Made by a program: the position numbers and the translations under genes
Shown here: piece after piece, positions 17,088 through 24,932 of the stretch
Layout: every line of letters begins with the position of its first letter
Position numbering within the stretch: the stretch's first letter is position 1
The notes under the pieces: model-generated
What the model saw: only the letters and a program-made list of their open reading frames with translations
The model's database searches: none
Told to the model about the DNA's origin: nothing
DNA from: Segatella copri
Lineage (GTDB): Bacteria; Bacteroidota; Bacteroidia; Bacteroidales; Bacteroidaceae
Reading direction: 5' to 3'
NCBI RefSeq assembly: GCF_949820605.1
Contig: NZ_CATKVU010000006.1
Location: forward strand, 1,596,501 to 1,660,500
Length of the DNA stretch: 64,000 nucleotides

Positions 17088-18404
17088 ATGTTTAGCATAG
17101 CAGAACATCTGAACGATTTCTTCGACTGGATCAGCACGCTATCGTTTAGCAGTATCGTGAAAACCTACTGGTTCCTCTTCTTCATCGAGATGCCAAGATA
17201 TTATATCCTGGAATATCTCGTAATCGGAAACCGACTGATGAAGAGAAACCAGATAGATAAAGAGAAAGAATATGCCAAATTCTTCCTGTACCGCGAGAAT
17301 CCACTCGTAAGTATCCTCGTACCGGGAAAGAACGAAGGCAAACATATATTCAAAATGGTGAACTCGCTGGCTGAGCAAACCTACCGCAACTACGAAATCA
17401 TCGTGGTAGACGATGGTAGCGACGACGACACCAAACTGATTTGCAACGACCTCTACCGGGCCGGGTATATTACCCACTACCTGAGATTGGATACAAGAGG
17501 CGGTAAAGCTGCCGCCAGCAACTATGGAGCCCAGATGGCAAGAGGCAAATACATCGTATGTCTGGATGCCGACTCTTCGCTCGACCGTGATGCACTGGAG
17601 AAGATTCTACTCCCCTTCTACATCGACGGAATGGTAAAGGGTGTAGGCGGATGCGTGAAGGTACGCAACTACAAGGAAACCATCTGCTCATCGCTGCAGG
17701 CTTTCGAATACCTGAAGCGAATACAGGTGGGACGTATCGTAACCAGCGAACTGGGTATCTACCACATCATCTCGGGAGCATTCGGAGCCTTCGAAAGAAA
17801 GACGCTGAAAGAAATAGGCTACTGGGATATCGGACCGGGACTGGACGGTGACCTGACACAGAAGCTCCGCAAAGCCGGATATAAAGTGAAATTTGCCGAA
17901 GATGCCATCTGCATGACCAATGTGCCTACCAAATGGTACAAGCTGTATCATCAGCGCATCAGATGGTCGCGCTCGCTCGTGAGATTCCGTCTACGCAAGC
18001 ATGCCGACATTCTGTTGCCTACAAAGAACTGGAGTATCCTTAACTGGTTATCTAATATGGAGAGTGTGGTTTTCGACTGCTTCCTCAATTTTCTGTGGTT
18101 GTGGTATATCATCAAGCTCGCCATCACGTTTAACACGCACATCGTTGAAGTGCTGGCACTGGGCTACTTCATCAGAGTATGCTTCTCGCAGCTTGCCTTC
18201 ATCCTGGTGCTGATGGTTTCAGAAAGAAAGAAAGACGTGTGGTTCCTCTACAGATACCTGCCACTGATGTCGCCTTATACAGGTTATTTCCTGCGTATCG
18301 CCCGCCTGTCGGCTCATCTGCAAGAGATCTTCTTCCGACGTTCTTACAAGGACGCCTGGAATCCAGAGAAGACTTCGCGCTATGCTCAGCTTGAAGGAAT
18401 CTAA
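17088..18404 (+). CDS. Processive family-2 glycosyltransferase (polysaccharide synthase)
   Basis: 438 residues. N-terminal membrane segment (about 22-45), then a GT2 domain with VVDDGSDD (D108/D109), the metal-binding DADSS (D160, D162), GPGLDGDLT at the catalytic-base position (D253/D255) and QRIRW (289-293), the Q/RxxRW signature of processive synthases. Two or three membrane helices follow (about 327-347 and 351-378). This is the layout of hyaluronan, Alg8 and cellulose-type synthases, which polymerise and translocate across the inner membrane. The adjacent dehydrogenase suggests a uronic-acid-type substrate. No PilZ domain is fused. Confidence 0.85.
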   Translation: MFSIAEHLNDFFDWISTLSFSSIVKTYWFLFFIEMPRYYILEYLVIGNRLMKRNQIDKEKEYAKFFLYRENPLVSILVPGKNEGKHIFKMVNSLAEQTYRNYEIIVVDDGSDDDTKLICNDLYRAGYITHYLRLDTRGGKAAASNYGAQMARGKYIVCLDADSSLDRDALEKILLPFYIDGMVKGVGGCVKVRNYKETICSSLQAFEYLKRIQVGRIVTSELGIYHIISGAFGAFERKTLKEIGYWDIGPGLDGDLTQKLRKAGYKVKFAEDAICMTNVPTKWYKLYHQRIRWSRSLVRFRLRKHADILLPTKNWSILNWLSNMESVVFDCFLNFLWLWYIIKLAITFNTHIVEVLALGYFIRVCFSQLAFILVLMVSERKKDVWFLYRYLPLMSPYTGYFLRIARLSAHLQEIFFRRSYKDAWNPEKTSRYAQLEGI

Positions 18405-18411
18405 AAGACCT

Positions 18412-18448
18412 GAGCTACTTGCTGTAACATACTTACAGCAGGGAGCTC
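18412..18448 (+). terminator. Hairpin between synthase and dehydrogenase genes
   Basis: GAGCT..TGCTGTAA pairs with TTACAGCA..AGCTC around CATAC. No U-tract follows, so it is more likely a processing or stabilising stem. Confidence 0.4.
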
Positions 18449-18495
18449 CCAATAAAAGAAATAACATTATATAAAACATAAACAGAATATAGTAT

Positions 18496-19752
18496 ATGAT
18501 AAACAAGTCTTTTGAGTTTAAGATTGGAGTAATAGGATTGGGATATGTTGGTACTCCACTGGCATGCTTATTCTCAAAGAAATACGATACATGGGGTTAT
18601 GACATCAAAGCTGAGAAGGTAGCCAAGTTAGCCAAAAGCGCGATGGAAGACAACAGACCTGTATCCAAAGCTTTGGAACAGGGACTGAAACTGACCAGCA
18701 ATATTGATGACCTGAAGAAGTGTAATGTGTATATTATCGCTGTACCGACACCGGTGAACAAATCGAACAAGCCAGACATCAGTTGCGTGCGCAATGCTAC
18801 AGCTGAGGTTGGCAGGATTCTGAAAGAAGGTGATATCGTAGTCTACGAGAGTACCGTTTACCCAGGTCTGACAGAAGAGGTCTGCGCTCCATTACTGGCA
18901 TCTACATCAGGATTGAAGTTGAACCAGAGTTTCTTTGTAGGCTTCTCGCCAGAGCGCATCAACCCGGGCGATACTGTTCATACCATCGAGAACATCGTTA
19001 AGGTTACCAGCGGTTCTACACCCGAAGCAGCAGCTATCATCGACAGTCTCTATGCTTCAGTACTTACCCATGGCACCTACAGGGCGAAGAGTATCAGAAT
19101 AGCAGAGGCATGTAAACTGATGGAGAACTGCCAGAGAGACGTGCAGATAGCCTTCTTCAATGAGATGGAAAAGATTTTCGACAAGATGAACATCAACATC
19201 GAAGACGTAACGGCGGCAGCTAGCACAAAATGGAACTTCGTGCCAGCTACTCCAGGACTCGTTGGCGGCCACTGCATCGCGGTAGACCCATACTACCTGA
19301 TTAACAAGGCACAGGAGGTTGACGTGGTACCATCGCTGCTCTCTACAGCCCGCGAGGTTAACGAGCAGATGGCGGTATGGATAGCAGGAAAGATAAAGAA
19401 TGCATCTGAAAGCAGAAAGTTCAAGGCTCCGGAGACTAACGTGCTGATTCTCGGCTTCTCGTTCAAGCCAGACAGCGATGATATCAGAAATACAAAAGTA
19501 GCCGATCTCTATATCAACCTGGTAGGAGCAGGTTACAAAACCACACTCTACGATCCATTGGTAGATGTAGAGGAAGTAAAAAAAGATTATAACATTAAGG
19601 TGACAGATGATCCTAAAGTTCTGGAAAAGGAGTACCAGATTGTGGTAATCGGTACCCATCACAAAGTGTTTGACAGTATTGACATGAACAAACTTATCTC
19701 GGATAAAGGATTCATGTGCGACATTTATGGCATTCACAAGCCAAGAAGCTAG
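18496..19752 (+). CDS. TviB/WecC-type UDP-sugar 6-dehydrogenase
   Basis: 418 residues. Rossmann motif GVIGLGYVG (11-19), YESTVYPG, SPERINPGD (151-159) and the catalytic cysteine in LVGGHCIAVDPYYL (C260). SPERINPGD and GGHCxxVDPYYL are typical of the VipA/TviB and WecC branch, which oxidises UDP-N-acetylhexosamines to the uronic acids. Ugd proper has GGSCFPKDT instead. It should supply UDP-HexNAc-uronate, or possibly UDP-glucuronate, to the synthase upstream. It lies 91 bp after the synthase gene and 43 bp before the response regulator. The exact sugar cannot be decided from the sequence. Confidence 0.85.
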   Translation: MINKSFEFKIGVIGLGYVGTPLACLFSKKYDTWGYDIKAEKVAKLAKSAMEDNRPVSKALEQGLKLTSNIDDLKKCNVYIIAVPTPVNKSNKPDISCVRNATAEVGRILKEGDIVVYESTVYPGLTEEVCAPLLASTSGLKLNQSFFVGFSPERINPGDTVHTIENIVKVTSGSTPEAAAIIDSLYASVLTHGTYRAKSIRIAEACKLMENCQRDVQIAFFNEMEKIFDKMNINIEDVTAAASTKWNFVPATPGLVGGHCIAVDPYYLINKAQEVDVVPSLLSTAREVNEQMAVWIAGKIKNASESRKFKAPETNVLILGFSFKPDSDDIRNTKVADLYINLVGAGYKTTLYDPLVDVEEVKKDYNIKVTDDPKVLEKEYQIVVIGTHHKVFDSIDMNKLISDKGFMCDIYGIHKPRS

Positions 19753-19795
19753 AGCTTCAAGACCAGATAGAACCTTTATAATAAACCAGTGAAAA

Positions 19796-20179
19796 ATGGA
19801 AAAGAACAAAGTGCTAATCGTCGATGATATTTCAGAAAATATTGAAACTATTTCTGAAATGATAAAGGACTTTGACATCGACGTGAAAACTGCAAATGGC
19901 GGAAAAGAAGCCATTGAACTGATTGACTCATTCAAGCCGGACGTGATACTGCTCGACTTGATGATGCCAGATGTAACTGGGTGGGATGTAATAGACCATG
20001 TACGCTCTAAATACTCGAAAAGTGAAATGGTCATCATCGTGGTTTCCCTGTTAAGCAACAAGGATAATGTGGATGAATGCTACGAGCTTGGAGTAAACGA
20101 CTACATCACAAAGCCTATCATCAAAGCCCGTCTCACCAGTTCGCTAGACGCTCATCTAAGCAGTCTTGCAAGAGGTTAA
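19796..20179 (+). CDS. Stand-alone response regulator receiver protein
   Basis: 127 residues, a single CheY-like domain. Acidic pair D10/D11, phospho-acceptor D54 in LLDLMMPD, S84 and K106 in YITKP are all present, so it should be phosphorylatable. It has no DNA-binding or enzymatic output domain and no histidine kinase is nearby. It probably acts by protein contact, perhaps on the TackOD1 protein or synthase in the same locus. Its stop codon overlaps the convergent pflA stop codon by 4 bp. Confidence 0.85.
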   Translation: MEKNKVLIVDDISENIETISEMIKDFDIDVKTANGGKEAIELIDSFKPDVILLDLMMPDVTGWDVIDHVRSKYSKSEMVIIVVSLLSNKDNVDECYELGVNDYITKPIIKARLTSSLDAHLSSLARG

Positions 20180-20904
20180 AGTGCCTCTTGCAAGATTGCA
20201 TCTGCATGAGCTATGCGATCACTAGTAGGAGAATCTATGCCTTCCAGCGGGTAGGCAACACCTAGTTTCTCATACTTGTAGATACCCATCGTATGATAGG
20301 GTAAGACATCTATACGCTCAATATTAGAGAGTGTAGAAAGAAAATCGCGCAACTGATAGAGGTATTCATCCTTGTCGGTAATACCTGGAATCAGGATGTG
20401 ACGAATCCATACTGGTTTGTGTATCTCGCTTAAATAACGTGCACAATCCAGTATGTTTACATTAGAATGGCGGGTGAGTTTACGATGCTCTTCATCGTTG
20501 ATATGCTTGATATCAAGAAGAACAGTATCAGTGACGGCCATCAGACGCTCGAATTTATCGAAGAAAGCACCCTCTTTCCTAAATGGTTGCGCTGATGTAT
20601 CAAGACAGGTATTGATGCCACGCTGATGGGCTTTCTCGAAAAGTTCGATGAGAAAGTCTATCTGCATCAGGGCTTCTCCACCACTTACAGTAATACCGCC
20701 CTTGTCACCCCAATAACTCTTGAATCGCTCTGCTTTATCCAACAGGTCATCGGCACTCCACTCTTCTCCTACCCCCGTTTTCCAGGAATCCGGGTTATGG
20801 CAGAACTGGCAGCGCATCGGACACCCCTGCAGGAAAATCAAAAATCTGATGCCTGGTCCATCTACAGAACCAAAGCTCTCTATGCTGTGAACAAATCCTT
20901 TCAT
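20176..20904 (-). CDS. pflA: Pyruvate formate-lyase activating enzyme
   Basis: 242 residues, cytoplasmic radical-SAM enzyme that makes the glycyl radical on PflB. The cluster motif is CPMRCQFC (C28, C32, C35), with VSGGE as the SAM-binding GGE motif and a PflA-type N-terminus SIESFGSVDGPGIR. Its start codon overlaps the stop of a 34-residue ORF (ATGA), which itself follows a 72-residue membrane protein gene; the three form a coupled operon downstream of pflB. The stop overlaps the convergent response regulator stop at a shared TTAA. Confidence 0.95.
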   Translation of the reverse strand: MKGFVHSIESFGSVDGPGIRFLIFLQGCPMRCQFCHNPDSWKTGVGEEWSADDLLDKAERFKSYWGDKGGITVSGGEALMQIDFLIELFEKAHQRGINTCLDTSAQPFRKEGAFFDKFERLMAVTDTVLLDIKHINDEEHRKLTRHSNVNILDCARYLSEIHKPVWIRHILIPGITDKDEYLYQLRDFLSTLSNIERIDVLPYHTMGIYKYEKLGVAYPLEGIDSPTSDRIAHADAILQEAL

Positions 20905-21005
20905 GCGCCGACTTTCTTTTCTTGGTAATTATCCCAAAGAATAAAAGCAAGCCCAGGAACGACTATAAGAGCAGTGACGACACCCAAAAAATCAACTAAA
21001 TCCAT
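20901..21005 (-). CDS. 34-residue membrane microprotein
   Basis: ATG at 21005 gives MDLVDFLGVVTALIVVPGLA and then FILWDNYQEKKVGA: one hydrophobic helix with a basic C-terminal tail. The stop overlaps the pflA start (ATGA) and the upstream gene ends 2 bp before it, so translation is coupled on both sides. Two similar-sized proteins lie at 51033 and 51436. Function unknown; small size makes this a candidate until expression is shown. Confidence 0.6.
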   Translation of the reverse strand: MDLVDFLGVVTALIVVPGLAFILWDNYQEKKVGA

Positions 21006-21007
21006 AA

Positions 21008-21226
21008 TTATTTCTTTTTATTTTTAGACTTTATTATAAAATACATTCCTAATGCAACTATCAAGACCATAAAGAAAACGCCCCAAGCATACAACCTAGT
21101 TCTATCTATATTATCTTGCATAATTCCTGCAAAAATGACACCACCAAGAATGAGCTTGACAACATCAAAACAGAATTTGTAACCCTCTTCATAAAGGGCT
21201 TTCTTTTGTTCATTATTTAGTTTCAT
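21008..21226 (-). CDS. Two-helix small membrane protein (DUF6722-like)
   Basis: 72 residues: a short amphipathic start (MKLNNEQKKALYEEGYKFCF), two membrane helices (about 22-38 and 46-65) and a KSKNKKK tail. It resembles small Bacteroidetes membrane proteins filed as DUF6722; this comparison is from memory. It is the first gene of a coupled three-gene operon ending in pflA. The promoter element TATCTTTG (21231-21238) ends only 4 bp before the ATG, so the mRNA may be leaderless. Confidence 0.65.
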   Translation of the reverse strand: MKLNNEQKKALYEEGYKFCFDVVKLILGGVIFAGIMQDNIDRTRLYAWGVFFMVLIVALGMYFIIKSKNKKK

Positions 21227-21230
21227 ACCG

Positions 21231-21238
21231 CAAAGATA
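21231..21238 (-). promoter_or_regulatory. Promoter element just before the microprotein-pflA operon
   Basis: TATCTTTG on the minus strand, separated from the ATG at 21226 by CGGT. Transcription would begin at or next to the A of the start codon. Confidence 0.5.
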
Positions 21239-21284
21239 GCACTTTTTTCAATACCAAGTTTAAATTTGCAGTTAAATAAGCTAA

Positions 21285-21327
21285 ATTGCCCGCTAAATAT
21301 CCTCGGAAAGAAAATCTAGCGGGCAAT
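21285..21327 (-). terminator. Terminator-like stem after pflB
   Basis: 11-bp perfect stem ATTGCCCGCTA / TAGCGGGCAAT with a 21-nt loop. The T-run is short. Confidence 0.55.
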
Positions 21328-21386
21328 CTATATGTTACAAAGAGACAAGAGAATTCTTCACTCTTCCCTCTTCATTCTTCACTTCC

Positions 21387-23636
21387 TTAGAGTCTCTCGT
21401 GAGCCTGACGAGCGATTACGTCGAGCTGCTGCTCGCGTGTCAAGTCGATGAACTTAACAGCGTAACCACTCACACGGATAGTGAAGTTCTGGTACTCTTC
21501 TTTCTCTGGATGCTCCATAGCATCCTTGAGCTTGTCGATACCGAATACGTTCACGTTCAGGTGGTGAGAACCCTGGTTGAAGTAACCATCCAATACACCT
21601 ACCAATGTCTGGGCACGCTCCTCATCGTTATGACCGAGAGCACCTGGACTGATGGTCTGAGTATTAGAGATACCATCGAGAGCATACTCGTATGGCAACT
21701 TAGCTACTGAGTTCAATGAAGCCAAAAGACCGTTCTTCTCTGCACCGTAAGATGGGTTAGCACCTGGAGCCAAAGGAGCACCGGCTGGACGACCATCAGG
21801 CATGTTGCTGGTGAACTTACCGTATACTACATTTGATGTGATAGTCAAGATAGATGTAGTAGGCTCTGAATTGCGGTATGTATGATGCTTCTTGATCATG
21901 TTCATGAAGGTCTTGAGCAACCATACTGCAATCTCATCAGCACGCTCATCATCGTTACCGTAACGTGGGAAGTCACCCTCGGTCTTGAAGCTGAGAGGGA
22001 AACCAGTCTCATCACGGACGATGTTTACCTTGGCATACTTGATAGCTGAGATAGAGTCAACCACGTGGCTGAAACCAGCGATACCTGTAGCGAAAGTACG
22101 ACGAACATCTGTATCGATGAGCGCCAACTCTGCTGCCTCGTAGAAGTACTTATCGTGCATGTAGTGGATGAGGTTCAATGTCTTCACATAAACGCCAGCC
22201 AACCAGTCCATCATATCCATGAAACGTGGCATGAACTCCTCGTATGTCAACACATCACCCTCAACGGCGCGATACTTAGGACCGCACTGCTCGCGTGTCT
22301 TTGAGTCAACACCGCCAGATACAGCGTAGGTCAAGCACTTAGCCAAGTTGGCACGTGCACCGAAGAACTGCATTTCCTTACCTGTCTGAGTAGCAGATAC
22401 ACAGCAGCAGATGCTATAGTCGTCACCCCAAACTGGACGCATTACGTCATCGTTCTCATACTGGATAGAACTTGTCTTTACAGAAATCAAAGAAGCGTAG
22501 TGCTTGAATGCCTTTGGCAAGCGAGAGCTATAGAGTACTGTCAAGTTTGGCTCTGGTGAAGGACCCATGTTCTCCAATGTGTGGAGGAAACGGAAATCGT
22601 TCTTGGTAACCATTGAGCGGCCATCCTGACCCATACCACCTACTTCGAGAGTAGCCCAAACTGGGTCGCCGGTGAAGAGTTCGTTATAAGAAGGGATACG
22701 GGCGAACTTAACCATACGGAACTTCATGACCAAGTGGTCGATGAGCTCCTGAGCCTCATCCTCGGTAAGAGTACCCTCATTCAAATCGCGCTGGATATAG
22801 ATGTCGAGGAATGTAGAGATACGGCCTACAGACATCGCAGCACCATTCTGAGTCTTCACAGCTCCGAGGTAACCGAAGTACAACCACTGAACAGCCTCGC
22901 GAGCGTTCTTAGCAGGCTGAGAGATGTCGTAACCATACAACTGAGCCATCTCCTTCAAGCCCTTGAGAGCCTTGATCTGCATAGAAACCTCTTCACGAAG
23001 ACGGATTACTTCGTCAATCATCTCACGGTCGCCCATGTTAGCGAGGTCGTTCTTCTTCTCCTCGATGAGGAAGTCGATACCATAGAGGGCTACACGACGG
23101 TAGTCACCTACGATACGGCCGCGACCGTATGTATCAGGAAGACCGGTAAGAATGTGGTTATGGCGAACGAGCTTCATCTCTGGAGTATAAGCATCGAATA
23201 CGCCATCATTATGAGTTTTGCAATACTTGTGGAAGATTTCGTGGAGCTTCTCTGATGGCTGATAGCCATATGTTGTACAAGCCTGCTCCGCCATCTTGAT
23301 ACCACCGTAAGGCATGAAGGCACGCTTCAGAGGCTTATCAGTCTGAAGACCTACCACTTTCTCCAAATCCTTTGTACCTTCACCAATATAAGCAGCACCA
23401 TAAGCTGTCAATCCTGAAACGATTTCTGTTTCCATATCAAGCACACCACCCTTGGCGCGCTCCTCCTTCTGGAGTTCCTTCAACATACCCCAAAGGGTAT
23501 TAGTTGCCTGAGTTGGTTCTGCAAGGAACGACTCATCGCCGTCATAACAAGTGTAGTTGTTCTGAATGAAATCACGAAGATTCACTTCACTCTGCCACAT
23601 GTTTCCTTTGAAACCTCTCCATTCTGTTTTCATCAT
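21387..23636 (-). CDS. pflB: Pyruvate formate-lyase (formate C-acetyltransferase)
   Basis: 749 residues. Converts pyruvate and CoA to acetyl-CoA and formate during fermentation, in the cytoplasm. The glycyl-radical motif is RVSGYAVKF near the C-terminus (G724), and the catalytic cysteine pair sits in [14 protein letters not shown] (about residue 410). Both match PflB. The start is MMKTEW at 23636 (or the second Met, 23633); the longer reading to 23684 is AT-rich leader. Its activase lies downstream in a separate small operon. A small ORF with its own terminator is positioned upstream, which may affect its expression. Confidence 0.97.
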   Translation of the reverse strand: MMKTEWRGFKGNMWQSEVNLRDFIQNNYTCYDGDESFLAEPTQATNTLWGMLKELQKEERAKGGVLDMETEIVSGLTAYGAAYIGEGTKDLEKVVGLQTDKPLKRAFMPYGGIKMAEQACTTYGYQPSEKLHEIFHKYCKTHNDGVFDAYTPEMKLVRHNHILTGLPDTYGRGRIVGDYRRVALYGIDFLIEEKKNDLANMGDREMIDEVIRLREEVSMQIKALKGLKEMAQLYGYDISQPAKNAREAVQWLYFGYLGAVKTQNGAAMSVGRISTFLDIYIQRDLNEGTLTEDEAQELIDHLVMKFRMVKFARIPSYNELFTGDPVWATLEVGGMGQDGRSMVTKNDFRFLHTLENMGPSPEPNLTVLYSSRLPKAFKHYASLISVKTSSIQYENDDVMRPVWGDDYSICCCVSATQTGKEMQFFGARANLAKCLTYAVSGGVDSKTREQCGPKYRAVEGDVLTYEEFMPRFMDMMDWLAGVYVKTLNLIHYMHDKYFYEAAELALIDTDVRRTFATGIAGFSHVVDSISAIKYAKVNIVRDETGFPLSFKTEGDFPRYGNDDERADEIAVWLLKTFMNMIKKHHTYRNSEPTTSILTITSNVVYGKFTSNMPDGRPAGAPLAPGANPSYGAEKNGLLASLNSVAKLPYEYALDGISNTQTISPGALGHNDEERAQTLVGVLDGYFNQGSHHLNVNVFGIDKLKDAMEHPEKEEYQNFTIRVSGYAVKFIDLTREQQLDVIARQAHERL

Positions 23637-23729
23637 TTTGATACTTTTTTTTATAAAGTTAATAATTATATATTTTGCACACACTATCTATTTTGAGTTG
23701 GTTTTATACCTATTATATATAGTAAAATA

Positions 23730-23762
23730 AAAAAGCCCGAACACGTTTGTGCCCGGGTTTTT
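23730..23762 (-). terminator. Intrinsic terminator upstream of pflB
   Basis: On the minus strand AAACCCGGGCAC AAAC GTGTTCGGGCTTTTTT folds into a stem followed by six T residues. It lies between the 39-residue ORF and pflB, so it could end a separate small transcript or act as an attenuator. Confidence 0.75.
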
Positions 23763-23880
23763 AAGCACCTTCATTTGAAGGTGCGTAAATCATGATGTTA
23801 TCGTTCTTTCCGACAGCATCTGTTTTTCCTACATATCCTAAGTTAATTCCCACTTTTAATTTCATGTCTTTTAAATTCAT
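23761..23880 (-). CDS. 39-residue ORF upstream of pflB, candidate small protein or leader peptide
   Basis: Starts MNLKDMKLKVGINLGYVGKT and ends IYAPSNEGA. It is soluble-looking, with no membrane helix. A TAACTTTG promoter element lies 39 bp upstream (23920-23927). Its last codons form a perfect 9-bp hairpin (GCACCTTCA / TGAAGGTGC, 23765-23784) and the stop codon abuts the terminator. I do not recognise the family. It may be a genuine small gene or a leader controlling pflB. Confidence 0.5.
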   Translation of the reverse strand: MNLKDMKLKVGINLGYVGKTDAVGKNDNIMIYAPSNEGA

Positions 23881-23919
23881 TATTTGTAATTGGCTTGCAA
23901 CAGTTTTGCAATGCAGGTG

Positions 23920-23927
23920 CAAAGTTA
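23920..23927 (-). promoter_or_regulatory. Promoter element for the 39-residue ORF / pflB leader
   Basis: TAACTTTG followed by C on the minus strand. No good TTTG is found at the expected distance. Confidence 0.4.
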
Positions 23928-24007
23928 CGACAATAAAATGAGAAAAGAGAAGAAAACCGAAACATTCTTCTCTTTTCTATGAAAAATCATCATTTATGAG
24001 TATCATT

Positions 24008-24697
24008 CTACTGATTCTCAAAAAAATGATTGAGATTTTCGATGAATAATCCGAAACACTTGTCATGAATCTGACGTGTCATGGTAACAGGGTTCTCCGC
24101 ATTCAGAATGGTACCGCTCATTGCCACACCGATGCCCAATTCTGCAAGCGGATCTATATCGTCTGGAGTCAAACCTCCGATGGCTACCATAGGCAGAGAG
24201 ATTTTATTCTCCCTCATCTTCTCAATAATCTGGCGATAACCTTCTATACCCAACACGGGAGAGAGTTTCTCCTTGGTAGTAGTATAGCGGAACGGACCAC
24301 AACCGATATAGTCAGCCCCCTGTTCATGCAAACGACGAATATCATCAAATGTATTGGCTGTGCCTCCGATAATGAATTCATCACCCAGGAGCCTACGGGC
24401 CTCATCAACCGGCATATCATTCTTTCCAAGATGTACACCATCTATCTGTAACTTCTTCACCAGTTCTACACGGTCGTCGAGGATAAAAGTTGCACCGGCA
24501 CCCTCGCAAGCCAACTTTAACTTACGGGCTATAGGCTCAACCTCTTCATCGGTAGCACCTTTCATGCGAAGCTGAACCCAATCACATCCTCCGATAAGTG
24601 CCAGATAGGCTCCTTCGAGATAAGAGAAGCGCTCGTTCTGATGCGTGATAAACTGAAAGCTCGTCTGAAAATGAGCTAATGCTAAAGACTTGTTCAT
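24008..24697 (-). CDS. thiE: Thiamine-phosphate synthase
   Basis: 229 residues, TIM-barrel enzyme joining HMP pyrophosphate and the thiazole phosphate to give thiamine phosphate. WVQLRMK, GVHLGKNDMP, GPFRYTTTK and MVAIGG match the phosphate- and metal-binding motifs of ThiE. No other thiamine genes are adjacent, so it is a stand-alone copy, and a TenI-like role cannot be fully excluded. The RMK (in place of RxK variants) is acceptable for the family. A TATCTTTG element lies 28 bp upstream of the start. Confidence 0.85.
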   Translation of the reverse strand: MNKSLALAHFQTSFQFITHQNERFSYLEGAYLALIGGCDWVQLRMKGATDEEVEPIARKLKLACEGAGATFILDDRVELVKKLQIDGVHLGKNDMPVDEARRLLGDEFIIGGTANTFDDIRRLHEQGADYIGCGPFRYTTTKEKLSPVLGIEGYRQIIEKMRENKISLPMVAIGGLTPDDIDPLAELGIGVAMSGTILNAENPVTMTRQIHDKCFGLFIENLNHFFENQ

Positions 24698-24724
24698 ACG
24701 TACTATAAAATATCAATTCGCTTG

Positions 24725-24732
24725 CAAAGATA
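24725..24732 (-). promoter_or_regulatory. Promoter element of thiE
   Basis: TATCTTTG on the minus strand, 28 bp before the ATG. No recognisable TPP riboswitch is visible in this short leader. Confidence 0.45.
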
Positions 24733-24883
24733 CTACATTCACCCGACAAAATCCTACAATTTACCTTTTTTAAACTTCGTCATTTTCGGCAAAAATAATC
24801 CAAAATAGGCTACAAATTTGCAAAAATAACGAAAAATCCTCATTATTAAACGATTTGTAAACATCATTAAGAGGATTTTTTAT

Positions 24884-24891
24884 TAATTTTG
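24884..24891 (+). promoter_or_regulatory. Promoter element of the GH35 gene
   Basis: TAATTTTG followed by C, 41 bp before the ATG at 24933. A TTTG at 24854-24857 is 26 bp away, longer than the usual spacer. Confidence 0.45.
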
Positions 24892-24932
24892 CAGCCGAAT
24901 TATTAGTTGAAACAAAAAACAATATATATAAT

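Noticed and set aside
18496..19752. Calling the dehydrogenase UDP-glucose dehydrogenase (Ugd)
   Set aside because: The SPERINPGD and GGHCxxVDPYYL motifs fit the TviB/WecC branch; Ugd has GGSCFPKDT-type sequence.
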